Shown here piece after piece: positions 45,399 to 53,075 of a stretch of 64,000 nt of DNA. The notes under the pieces are model-generated. The model made no database searches and was not told the DNA's origin. It saw only the letters and a list, made by a program, of their open reading frames with translations. A program made the position numbers and the translations under genes. The stretch's first letter is position 1; the number at the start of each line of letters is the position of its first letter. Source of the DNA: Sva-07 sp964651825 (GTDB lineage: Bacteria > Actinomycetota > Acidimicrobiia > Acidimicrobiales > Ilumatobacteraceae); assembly GCA_964651825.1 (NCBI GenBank), contig CAZYWK010000001.1, forward strand, positions 62,001 through 126,000, written 5' to 3'.

Positions 45399-45446
45399 TT
45401 CAGGTGTTCAGGTGTTCAGGTGTTCAGGTGTTCAGGTGTTCAGGTG
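45399..45446. repeat. 8-bp tandem repeat, six copies
   Basis: TTCAGGTG is repeated six times without change, immediately beside the terminator and the stop codon of the binding-protein gene. On the minus strand each unit is CACCTGAA. A short microsatellite that may vary in copy number. Confidence 0.75.
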
Positions 45447-45451
45447 TTGGA

Positions 45452-46924
45452 TCAGTTGCCGGCGTCGAAGTCAACGCCGAGGGCGTTGCCGATGTTGCCG
45501 TCCGAGCCGTACACGTTCTTGACGGTCGGTCCAATGCCCTTTTCGATCATCGAACGGAGGATCTTCGAGGACTCGTTGAAGCCGATGACGATGATCGCGT
45601 CCGGGTCGGCAGCGGCGATCGCGTCGATCTCGCTGTCGAAGGACGTGGCGGCCGGGTCGTAGGACTGCTGGTAGACGATCTCGCCACCGGATTCGGTGAT
45701 GGTCGCCGCAGCGGTCTCGGCGAGGCCGTTGCCGTAGGCGTCGTTCAGGTTGAGGATGGCGACCGTCTGGTTGCCGTCGTTCACCACGAACTGGCCGAGC
45801 ACGTCACCCTGGTACAGGTCCGGGGGAGCGGTGCGGAAGTACAGGCCCTTGTCGTCGTACTCCGAGAACGCCTCGGAGGTGTTGGCCGGCGAGAACATCG
45901 TGACGCCGGCTGCCGTGATCTTGTCGATGACCGACAACGACACGCCAGAAGACGCGGCGCCGATGATCACGTCGACATTCTCCGACAGGAGACGGTCCGT
46001 GGTCTGGTTGGCCTGGTCGGTGGTCGTGTCGCCCGAGTCACCCTCGATGCCCACGACGTCCTTGCCGAGCACGCCACCGTTCTCGTTGATCTCCTGGATG
46101 GCGAGATCGAAACCGGCGAACTCCGGCGGTCCGAGGAAGGCGAGCGACCCCGTCTGCGGGAGCAGTGTGCCGAACGTCAACACACCGTCACCGACGCGGC
46201 TGCCCACGACGGGAACCTGGTCGACGTCGAGGTCGGGCGGCCCCTCGGCCGTGATGTACTCGGTCTGGCTGATGTCGATGCGGTTGTTGTTGCCCATCTT
46301 CAGCAGGCCGTAGCTCGCCACGATCGGCTCGCCGTTGCCGGCGAACGTCAGGGGACCAGAGATGCCGTCGTAATCGATGTCTTCGCCGGCCTCGATCAGC
46401 GCGACGCAGTCGGCGAAGGTCGTGCACTTCTCACCGTCGCGGGTGATGCCGTTGATCAGTTCGGCGTGGGCGATGCCGTCGTCGCCGGCCTGGACCACGG
46501 CGAGCGCCGAGATCATCACGGCGTCGTAGGTCTCGGTGGCGTAGTTGAGGTCTTCGAGGTTCGGGTCGATCTCGCACAGGCGAGCGATGAACTCCGGGGT
46601 GATCTCACCGAACGGCGTGGTGCCGGCGAAGCCCTCGAGGTCACCGTCGACGACATCGCTCGGCGCGTTGCCGCACTCGGTCTCGTCGCCGCCGGCCTCG
46701 GTGCCGGTCGGAGCCTCGGTGCCCTCTGGAGCCTCGGTGCCTTCGGGTGCCTCGGTTCCTTCCGGAGCCTCGGTGCCCTCTGGCGCTTCGGTTCCTTCCG
46801 GAGCATCGGTGCCGGCCGGTGCGTTGGTGCTCGCCGAATCGTCGCTGTCACTGCCGCAGGCGGCGGCGGTGAACGACAACGCGACCAGCAGCGCACCGAC
46901 GCGAATCACGCGTGATTTCTGCAT
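45452..46924 (-). CDS. branched-chain amino-acid ABC transporter binding lipoprotein, apparently circularly permuted
   Basis: A 490-residue lipoprotein: signal peptide with lipobox ending at Cys23, a Thr-Glu-Ala-Pro-Glu-Gly repeat linker (~38-78), then the ligand-binding part. In ordinary Leu/Ile/Val-type binding proteins the N-lobe segment (LTFGTLLPQTGSLAFLG, INENGGVLGKDV) comes first. Here that segment starts only at ~248, and the segment that normally ends these proteins (EGFAGTTPFGEITPEF, INGITRDGEKCTTFADC, IDYDGISGPLTF, EPIVASYGLLKMGNNNRID) occupies ~97-226. The protein stops at ~490 (VYGSDGNIGNALGVDFDAGN), exactly where the displaced segment would normally begin. ATG 46924 has an AAGGGGGAG 13-14 nt upstream. 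Its neighbourhood suggests it serves livHMGF. Confidence 0.8.
   Translation of the reverse strand: MQKSRVIRVGALLVALSFTAAACGSDSDDSASTNAPAGTDAPEGTEAPEGTEAPEGTEAPEGTEAPEGTEAPTGTEAGGDETECGNAPSDVVDGDLEGFAGTTPFGEITPEFIARLCEIDPNLEDLNYATETYDAVMISALAVVQAGDDGIAHAELINGITRDGEKCTTFADCVALIEAGEDIDYDGISGPLTFAGNGEPIVASYGLLKMGNNNRIDISQTEYITAEGPPDLDVDQVPVVGSRVGDGVLTFGTLLPQTGSLAFLGPPEFAGFDLAIQEINENGGVLGKDVVGIEGDSGDTTTDQANQTTDRLLSENVDVIIGAASSGVSLSVIDKITAAGVTMFSPANTSEAFSEYDDKGLYFRTAPPDLYQGDVLGQFVVNDGNQTVAILNLNDAYGNGLAETAAATITESGGEIVYQQSYDPAATSFDSEIDAIAAADPDAIIVIGFNESSKILRSMIEKGIGPTVKNVYGSDGNIGNALGVDFDAGN
46697..46813 (-). repeat. in-frame 18-bp repeat coding a Thr-Glu-Ala-Pro-Glu-Gly linker
   Basis: Six imperfect 18-bp units in residues ~38-76 of the binding lipoprotein encode TEAPEG repeats. 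The acidic, proline-rich tether would hold the ligand-binding part away from the membrane. Such repeats can change in number without shifting the frame. Confidence 0.6.
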
Positions 46925-47094
46925 AGTTGTGGGTTCTCCCCCTTGTTGGGGCACCGGCGGGATGCCGGAGCTCATAAGGTGCGCCAAGTGTAGGCATCGT
47001 TGCTGCGATCTGCCAGGCACTACCGTTTCAGGAGCATGAATGTCGCCGAATGGCTGTGCCGACACGCCACCCACGACCAGCGGGGAGAACGACC

Positions 47095-47895
47095 GTGACC
47101 GAAGTCCTCTACGACGTGTCCGACCACGTTGCCACCATCACCTTGAACGCCCCGGAGCGGATGAACACGATCTCCGGGGTGATGCTGACGGAGATCTCCG
47201 AGCGCCTGCTGGAGGCCGACCGCGACCCCGATGCCCGGTGCATCGTCCTCACCGGTGAGGGCCGCGCGTTCTGCGCCGGACTCGACCTGCAGGCCCAGAT
47301 GGCGGGCCCGAAGGGCGGCCTCGGCAACCTCGGCGGCCCGCAGTCGTTCACCGGCGAGTTCGAATTGCGTGACGCGCCGCCGATCGTGCTCCACAACATC
47401 GACACGCCGACGGTCTGTGCCCTCAACGGCGGCGCCGCCGGATACGGGCTCGACCTCGCCCTCGGCTGCGACATCCGCATCGCGGCCGACACCGCCAAGC
47501 TCAACCCCGGCTTCGCCAAGCGCGGCATCCTTCCGGAGAGCGGCGGCACCTGGCTGCTGCCCCGGATCGTGGGATATGCGACGGCGGCCGAGATCGCGTT
47601 CACCGGTCGCACGCTCAACGCCGATGAAGCCCTCGCGTACGGCCTCGTGAACCAGGTCGTCCCGGCCGGTGAGCTGGCGAAGCGAGCTGGTGAGATGGCC
47701 GGCGAGATCGCCGCCAATGCCCCGCTGGCGGTGCGGGCCATCAAGCGGATGATGCGTGCCGCGGAGACCGAGACGTTCGAGCAGAACGTGCACCACGTGT
47801 TCCTCCAGCTCCTCCCGCTGCTGCGCACCGACGACTTCACCGAGGGCGTCACCGCCTTCATGGAGAAGCGGCCGCCCGAGTTCACCGGGCGCTGA
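47095..47895 (+). CDS. enoyl-CoA hydratase/isomerase family protein
   Basis: A 266-residue crotonase. Oxyanion-hole segments: GEGRAFCAGLDLQ and NGGAAGYGLDLALGCDIRIAA; a hydratase-like RGILPESGGTWLLPRIVG region and the C-terminal helical end are normal. GTG 47095 follows GGGGAGAA, an acceptable Shine-Dalgarno; the frame upstream (from 47050) is not conserved. It precedes a nitroreductase by 4 bp, so the two may be one transcript. The CoA substrate is unassigned. Confidence 0.87.
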   Translation: MTEVLYDVSDHVATITLNAPERMNTISGVMLTEISERLLEADRDPDARCIVLTGEGRAFCAGLDLQAQMAGPKGGLGNLGGPQSFTGEFELRDAPPIVLHNIDTPTVCALNGGAAGYGLDLALGCDIRIAADTAKLNPGFAKRGILPESGGTWLLPRIVGYATAAEIAFTGRTLNADEALAYGLVNQVVPAGELAKRAGEMAGEIAANAPLAVRAIKRMMRAAETETFEQNVHHVFLQLLPLLRTDDFTEGVTAFMEKRPPEFTGR

Positions 47896-47899
47896 GCTC

Positions 47900-48517
47900 G
47901 TGGCCGATCCGGTCACGCTGCTCGACGGGCTCGCCACGACACGGGCGATCCGCCGGTACACCGACGACCCCGTCCCGCCGGAGGATCTCGCGGCGATCCT
48001 GTGGCACGCCGGCCGGGCCCCGTCCGGATCCAACCGACAGCCGTTCCGATTCCTCGTGCTGCTCGACGGCCCGAATGCCCGCCGCGCGCGGTCGCTGCTC
48101 GGCGAGTCGTTCCGCACGGGCTGGGCCGCCAAGCGGAGCGCCGACGGCTACCGGCCGTCGCGCTTCGCCGACTCGATGCAGCAGTTCGTCGACGGGTTCG
48201 AGGAGGTCCCGGTGGTCGTGCTGGTCTGCCTCGATCGCTACCGGTCGCCGACGCCGTACGAGGGGGCGTCGGTCTATCCGGCATGCCAGAACCTGCTCCT
48301 CGCCGCGCGGGCGCTCGGATACGGCGGCGCGCTGACGATGTGGCATCTGGGCGTGGAGCGCGAGCTGCGCGAGATCCTCTCGATCCCTGAATCGGTTGCG
48401 CTGTCGGCGTGCATCACCCTCGGGGTGCCGGCCGGCCGTCACGGGCCGTTGAAGCGCAAGCCCCTCGGCGAGGTCGTCTTCGACGACTCCTGGGGCGAGC
48501 CGGCGACGTGGGTCTAA
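47900..48517 (+). CDS. nitroreductase family protein
   Basis: A 205-residue flavin oxidoreductase. N-terminal TTRAIRRYTDDPV and GRAPSGSNRQPFRF bind FMN; ASVYPACQNLLLAARALGYGGALT and ITLGVPAG are typical. The GTG at 47900 follows the crotonase stop by 4 bp. It differs from the 5889 nitroreductase, so these are two separate paralogs. Substrate unknown. Confidence 0.83.
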   Translation: MADPVTLLDGLATTRAIRRYTDDPVPPEDLAAILWHAGRAPSGSNRQPFRFLVLLDGPNARRARSLLGESFRTGWAAKRSADGYRPSRFADSMQQFVDGFEEVPVVVLVCLDRYRSPTPYEGASVYPACQNLLLAARALGYGGALTMWHLGVERELREILSIPESVALSACITLGVPAGRHGPLKRKPLGEVVFDDSWGEPATWV

Positions 48518-48520
48518 CGT
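48515..48520 (+). promoter_or_regulatory. leaderless -10 hexamer TAACGT for xylB
   Basis: TAACGT then 7 nt then ATG 48528. The hexamer overlaps the last bases of the nitroreductase stop codon. Confidence 0.6.
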
Positions 48521-48527
48521 CCGGTCG

Positions 48528-49982
48528 ATGACGTTCGTCTGCGGGGTCGACTCCTCCACGCAATCCACCAAGGTAGAGATCCGCGAGCTCGAATCGGGCC
48601 GCGTCGTGGGATCCGGGTCGGCCCCCCATCCGACGGTGACGCCACCGGTGAGCGAGCAGGACCCCGATTCGTGGTGGGCGGCATTGCAGACCGCGCTGGC
48701 GATGGCGCAGGACGCGGCGAGCGCCGACCGGGGTGGCGCCCCGGTCGAACTCGCGGCGATCAGCATCGGCGGGCAGCAGCACGGCATGGTGGCCCTCGAC
48801 GCCGACGGCCGGCCGGTGCACCCGGCCAAACTCTGGAACGACACGGAGTCGGCGCCCGACGCCGGCTGGCTGATCTCCCAGCTCGGTGGCGGCGACGACG
48901 GGCGGGCCGCATGGGCCGCGGCGACGGGGAGCGTGCCGGTGGCCTCGTTCACGGTGACCAAGCTGTCGTGGCTGCACCGGTCGCATCCCGACGAGTGGGT
49001 CCGCGTCGCCCGCGTGCTGCTCCCTCACGACTACCTGACGTTCAAGCTGACGGGCCGCTACACGACCGATCGGGGTGACGCCTCCGGCACCGGTTACTGG
49101 TCGCCGGCGACCGGCACCTACCTCGACGACGTGCTGGCGATCGTCGACCGCGACCGCGACTGGTCCGCCGTGCTGCCGACGGTGCTCGGACCGTACGAGT
49201 CCGCGGGCGCGTTCGGCGGTGCGGTCGTCGGTCCGGGCACGGGCGACAACATGGCCGCCGCGCTCGGCGTCGGCCTCGGCACCGGCGATGCGGTGCTGTC
49301 CGCGGGCACGTCCGGGGTCGCGTACGCCGTGTCGGCCACACCGACCGCCGACGCGTCGGGTCTCGTCGCCGGGTTCGCCGACGCGACCGGGCAGTACCTG
49401 CCGCTCGTGTGCACGCTGAACGCAGCCAAGGTGATCGACGCCGTTGCCCGCCTGCTCGGTGTCGACCACGACGAGTTCGACCGCCTGGCCCTTGCGGCCG
49501 CACCCGGCTCGGCGATCGGATCGGCGCCGACGCTGCTGCCGTACTTCGACGGCGAGCGCACCCCCAACCGACCTGATGCGACCGGTTCGATCGGCGGCCT
49601 GCGGACCGACGTGACCCGCGAGCAGTTCGCCCGTGCAGCGGTCGACGGGGTGGCGTGCGGCCTCGTCGACGCGCTCGACGCATTGCGGGCACACGCTCCT
49701 GTCGATGGCCGGATCATGCTCGTCGGCGGTCTGGCGAGGAGTTCCGCGTTCCGCCGGGTGCTGGCCGGACTCGTCGATCGGCCGATCGTCGTCAGCGACG
49801 CCGAACAGGCCGTCGCCACCGGCGCCGCCGTCCAGGCCGCGGCGGTGCTGGAGGGCTCCGATGCGGCGACCGTCCAACGTCGCTGGGGTCTCGGGGGCGG
49901 TGTCGCGATCGACGACGGCGTCGATCCGGGTGACCTGCGGTCCCGTTACGCGGAGCTCCGCGACCGAGCCGATGGTTCGTAG
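48528..49982 (+). CDS. xylB: xylulokinase (FGGY carbohydrate kinase)
   Basis: ATP-dependent phosphorylation of a ketopentose, most likely D-xylulose. The 484-residue protein has the N-terminal GVDSSTQSTKVEI phosphate site, GGQQHGMV, HDYLTFKLTGRYTTDRGDASGTGYW with the catalytic Asp and the ATP-binding GTSGVAYAV and GGLARSSAFR. It matches the xylulokinase branch more than glycerol or gluconate kinases. The stop lies 11 bp inside the J-domain gene. No xylose isomerase is in the window. Confidence 0.87.
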   Translation: MTFVCGVDSSTQSTKVEIRELESGRVVGSGSAPHPTVTPPVSEQDPDSWWAALQTALAMAQDAASADRGGAPVELAAISIGGQQHGMVALDADGRPVHPAKLWNDTESAPDAGWLISQLGGGDDGRAAWAAATGSVPVASFTVTKLSWLHRSHPDEWVRVARVLLPHDYLTFKLTGRYTTDRGDASGTGYWSPATGTYLDDVLAIVDRDRDWSAVLPTVLGPYESAGAFGGAVVGPGTGDNMAAALGVGLGTGDAVLSAGTSGVAYAVSATPTADASGLVAGFADATGQYLPLVCTLNAAKVIDAVARLLGVDHDEFDRLALAAAPGSAIGSAPTLLPYFDGERTPNRPDATGSIGGLRTDVTREQFARAAVDGVACGLVDALDALRAHAPVDGRIMLVGGLARSSAFRRVLAGLVDRPIVVSDAEQAVATGAAVQAAAVLEGSDAATVQRRWGLGGGVAIDDGVDPGDLRSRYAELRDRADGS

Positions 49983-50529
49983 CGACGACGACCCGTTCAC
50001 CGCGCTCGGACTGGACCACACCGCGGACGCGGACGAGGTTCGCGCCGCCCGCCGCCGCCTGGCCCGCGCCGCCCACCCCGACGCCGGCGGCGACACCGCA
50101 CACATGGCATCGCTCAACGACGCCGCCGCCCGCGCCCTCCGCCAGATCGCCGCCCGCGACACCCCGTTCGTTCCGGCCCCGTCCCCAAACGCACGAGGTC
50201 CGTTCCGTCCTGGGCGCGGCACCCAACATGACGTGCCGTCCTTCACGGTCGAGGCGCTGCCGGTGGAGGCGTTCGAAGCGCTCGTCGTCGTGGCGGGCTG
50301 GTTCGGTGAGATCATCGACGACGACCCGCCGTACCGCCTCGACGTCCACACGACCGAGCCGTTCGAGTGTTGGTGCCGTTTGGACATCGTCCCCGACGCC
50401 GGTGCGTCGACCGTCAGCCTCGCCGTCGGTGGCTGGGCCGACGAGCCGCCGCCCCCGGTCGAGGAGGTCCGCGACGTGTTCGTCGACGCCCTCAACCGTC
50501 TCGACTGGGACTCGATGCACGACCGCTGA
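49972..50529 (+). CDS. J-domain protein carrying an inserted family A repeat
   Basis: A 185-residue protein. Residues ~5-55 are a J-like domain: DPFTALGLDHTADADEVRAARRRLARAAHPDAGGD, with the HPD motif for DnaK contact. After it, the codons for FVPAPSPNARGPFRPGRG (~65-83) are a copy of the dispersed intergenic repeat (50161-50197), giving a low-complexity linker. The C-terminal ~100 residues are a domain I cannot name (VEALPVEAFEALVVVAGWFGEI, ECWCRLDI). ATG 49972 is inside the xylB end. A co-chaperone role is likely. Confidence 0.75.
   Translation: MVRSDDDPFTALGLDHTADADEVRAARRRLARAAHPDAGGDTAHMASLNDAAARALRQIAARDTPFVPAPSPNARGPFRPGRGTQHDVPSFTVEALPVEAFEALVVVAGWFGEIIDDDPPYRLDVHTTEPFECWCRLDIVPDAGASTVSLAVGGWADEPPPPVEEVRDVFVDALNRLDWDSMHDR
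50161..50197. repeat. dispersed repeat, family A, copy within a coding sequence
   Basis: CCCCGTTCGTTCCGGCCCCG then TCCCCAAACGCACGAGG matches the intergenic copies at 5828-5853 and, reversed, 21563-21631. It keeps the J-domain reading frame open. It shows the element can spread into genes. Confidence 0.6.
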
Positions 50530-50567
50530 GGGTCTGCTTGCCGGACTCGCATCGACGTGGAAGTCGG

Positions 50568-51251
50568 ATGCAGTATGCACCGGTGCACTTCCTGCTCGTC
50601 CATGGCACGACCCAGTCGCCCGATGGCTGGCGACTCCTGATCGATGAGCTGGTGGCGATCGGCCACACCGCGGAGACGACCGATCTGCTCCGGTTCGGTG
50701 AAGCCGCGACGTCGACCGAGTACGGCCAGGCGGTCGCCGCGGAGCTGTCGGGCCCGAAGGTCGACGTCGTCGTCGCTCACTCGGGGTCTGGGTTGCTCTT
50801 GCCGGCGATCGCCATCTCGACGCGGGCTGCCGTGCAGGTGTATCTCGCGGCGTTCATTCCGAATGGTTCCGCGAGCTTGATGGAGGAGGTCGACGACGAC
50901 GCCAGCAAGGTGTTCAATGACGATTGGATCGGCGTCGACCCGACCGCGAATCCACAGGACGCCCACCATTTCCTCTTTCACGACTGCAGCCCGGCGGTGG
51001 AGGACTGGGCGGTGCACACGTTGCGTCCGTTCCTGCCGGCGTCGGTCTACTCCGAGCGGGTATCGCTCGCTCCCTCGGTGCCAGCCATGGCCATCGCGCC
51101 GGAGCACGATCGCACGTTGCGTCCCGAGTGGATGATCGTGGCATCGAGGGAACGTCTTGGCGTCGAGGCGATCGTCGTGCCCGGTGGCCACTGTGCTCAT
51201 GTGTCGAGGCCGCGAGACATCGCCGCGATCCTCGCCGCCGCGCCGACGTAG
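50568..51251 (+). CDS. alpha/beta hydrolase (EstC-like)
   Basis: A 227-residue alpha/beta hydrolase of the small EstC/AB-hydrolase-6 type. FLLVHGTTQSPDGW is the oxyanion strand, VVVAHSGSGLLLPA the nucleophile elbow and PGGHCAHVSRP the catalytic His. ATG 50568 is used; there is no clear Shine-Dalgarno and no leaderless hexamer. It sits between the J-domain gene and a convergent Sua5-type gene. Confidence 0.75.
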   Translation: MQYAPVHFLLVHGTTQSPDGWRLLIDELVAIGHTAETTDLLRFGEAATSTEYGQAVAAELSGPKVDVVVAHSGSGLLLPAIAISTRAAVQVYLAAFIPNGSASLMEEVDDDASKVFNDDWIGVDPTANPQDAHHFLFHDCSPAVEDWAVHTLRPFLPASVYSERVSLAPSVPAMAIAPEHDRTLRPEWMIVASRERLGVEAIVVPGGHCAHVSRPRDIAAILAAAPT

Positions 51252-51273
51252 GGCCAGCGCCCGCTCTCACCTT

Positions 51274-51311
51274 CCAACGTTCTCACGCGTCCGCGGGCAC
51301 GCGGTCGTTGG
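51274..51311. repeat. hairpin between convergent hydrolase and Sua5-type genes
   Basis: CCAACG (51274-51279) and CGTTGG (51306-51311) are complementary ends of a ~38-nt GC-rich loop region with an additional internal ACGCG/CGCGT. It lies in the 97-bp gap between two gene ends. A weak structure. Confidence 0.3.
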
Positions 51312-51348
51312 CCTGATGACCTGATCGGCCCAGTCCCGGGAGTTGTGG

Positions 51349-52314
51349 TCAGCGGGGGGCGGCGGCCTTGGTGAGGCGATCGCGGATGGCGTGGCCGAGG
51401 CCTTCGGCATCCGGGAGCACGGCGATGACGCACGTAGCGCCGTCGGAGTCCGCGGCGCGCAGAAACGCGTACAGATCACGGGCGTAGGCGGCGATGTCGG
51501 CGGTCTCGTCGAGGATCACCGAACCCGGCCGGTCGAGCTGTGCCCGCACGGCGGCCGCATGATCATCGACCAGGATGACGGGACACGAGGGTGCGTAGTG
51601 CGACTCCAACATCCCGCTCGCCCGTGCCGGGCCGGACGGCGCCGCCAGGTCACCGCCGAGCAGCCGCTCGATCTGTTCGGTCGGGATGCCGCCGGCGCGC
51701 AGCACCTGGGGTGCGCCGCTGCAGAAGTCGATGATCGTGCTCTCCACGCCGATCGGGCACGCTCCGCCGTCGAGGATCACGTCAAGCGCCGGGTCGAGGC
51801 GGGCGCCGAGGTCGGCCACGACGTGGGCGGCCGTCGTCGGGCTGACGGCACCGAAGCGGTTCGCCGACGGCGCCGCGAGCGGACCGGCCCGGCGGATCAG
51901 CTCGCGCGTCAGCGAATGCGCCGGCACCCGGAGCCCGACCGACGTTCGGCCGCCGGTCACCTCGTCCGGGACACGATCCGACCGGGGAAGGATCACGGTC
52001 AGCGGGCCCGGCCAGGCCAGCTCCACGAGCTGTCGGGCAGCGACAGGAACGTCGACGGCCCAGTCGTCGAGGTCGGTGACATCGGCGAGGTGCACGATCA
52101 GCGGGTGCCCGGCCGGGCGGCCCTTGACTTCGAAGATCCGGCGCACCGCGGCGACGACGGTGGCGCTGGCGGCCAGCCCGTACACGGTCTCGGTCGGGAT
52201 CGCGACCAAGCCGCCGCGTTCGATCGCCGCCACCGCGCGATCGACGTCGGTGGTCGGTGCGAGCACGGTGCGGATCGCCGGGTCAGACTGCGTCGAGGAA
52301 CTCGAGCGCGGCAT
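51349..52314 (-). CDS. threonylcarbamoyl-AMP synthase, Sua5 type
   Basis: First enzyme of t6A tRNA modification: threonine, bicarbonate and ATP to threonylcarbamoyl-AMP. The ~321-residue long (Sua5) form has the YrdC domain (AIERGGLVAIPTETVYGLAA, KGRPAGHPLIVHL, SANRFGAVSPTTA) and a linked C-terminal Sua5 domain (MLESHYAPSCPVILVDD). ATG 52314 lies 32 bp inside the upstream hydrolase; a GTG at 52266 is the alternative, giving 305 residues. Partners TsaB, TsaD and TsaE are not in the window. Confidence 0.85.
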   Translation of the reverse strand: MPRSSSSTQSDPAIRTVLAPTTDVDRAVAAIERGGLVAIPTETVYGLAASATVVAAVRRIFEVKGRPAGHPLIVHLADVTDLDDWAVDVPVAARQLVELAWPGPLTVILPRSDRVPDEVTGGRTSVGLRVPAHSLTRELIRRAGPLAAPSANRFGAVSPTTAAHVVADLGARLDPALDVILDGGACPIGVESTIIDFCSGAPQVLRAGGIPTEQIERLLGGDLAAPSGPARASGMLESHYAPSCPVILVDDHAAAVRAQLDRPGSVILDETADIAAYARDLYAFLRAADSDGATCVIAVLPDAEGLGHAIRDRLTKAAAPR

Positions 52315-52987
52315 CGAAGAACCCGAACGAGTCGGGCGTCGCGAAGTGATCGACGTTGCGCAGCGTCTGGCAGCGGCCGTTCGGGAAACAGGCGGCCAGC
52401 TCGTCGCCGGGGTGGGCGAAGTCCTTGTCGCCGACCACGACGAGCACGTCGCAGGTGACGGCCGCGAAGTCCGCCGGATCGGGCGGCGACGACGGCGGCC
52501 GGTTCATGATCGCCTGGAGCGCCGCGAGGTCGTTGCCCGGCTGCTGGGCGTACTGGACGAACAGTCGGACGATGTTGTCGAGCTCGGCCAGGTCTTCACC
52601 GTCGGCCACCTTCTGCAGGCCATTGGCGATCAGCTCGCTGTTGGAGCGGCTGGGGTCGAGCACGTTGGCTCCGACCCCGGCGAGGACAAGCCGGTTGAAC
52701 CGGTCGGGCTGAGCGACCGCCAGCCGCAGCAGCGTCATCGCCCCCAGGGAGAAGCCGATCGCGTCGACCGGCCGGTCGGGAAGCGCTTCGACGATCCGCG
52801 AGGCGAGGTCGTCGTAGGCCTCCGGCTCGTGTGGCTTCGGAGCCGTGCCGTGGCCGAGCAGGTCGATGCCGATCACCTCGATGCCGGCGTCCTCCAGCAG
52901 CGCGGTGAACCCGTTGCGCTGCCACGTCGACTCGAACGAGCCGCCCCAGCCGTGGACGAGGACGACGGGTGGGGGAGAAGTGGTCAT
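52283..52987 (-). CDS. alpha/beta hydrolase
   Basis: A 234-residue alpha/beta hydrolase: PVVLVHGWGGSFESTW, nucleophile elbow GFSLGAMT and the late NVDHFATPDSF with the catalytic His. It overlaps the Sua5-type gene by up to 32 bp, so it is the first gene of a two-gene unit. The TAGCCT sequence is 9 nt before ATG 52987, a looser fit to the leaderless pattern. Substrate unknown. Confidence 0.85.
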   Translation of the reverse strand: MTTSPPPVVLVHGWGGSFESTWQRNGFTALLEDAGIEVIGIDLLGHGTAPKPHEPEAYDDLASRIVEALPDRPVDAIGFSLGAMTLLRLAVAQPDRFNRLVLAGVGANVLDPSRSNSELIANGLQKVADGEDLAELDNIVRLFVQYAQQPGNDLAALQAIMNRPPSSPPDPADFAAVTCDVLVVVGDKDFAHPGDELAACFPNGRCQTLRNVDHFATPDSFGFFDAALEFLDAV

Positions 52988-53075
52988 CGAGCCGACAGGC
53001 TAGGCCGTAGCCTGCTCGGGTCAGAACGCGGCGCACGAGCGCCGGGGCGAACAGGACGCCAGCAAGGATCCATCG

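Noticed and set aside
45399..45446. CRISPR or attachment site
   Set aside because: Eight-bp contiguous repeats with no spacers or integrase; a simple microsatellite.
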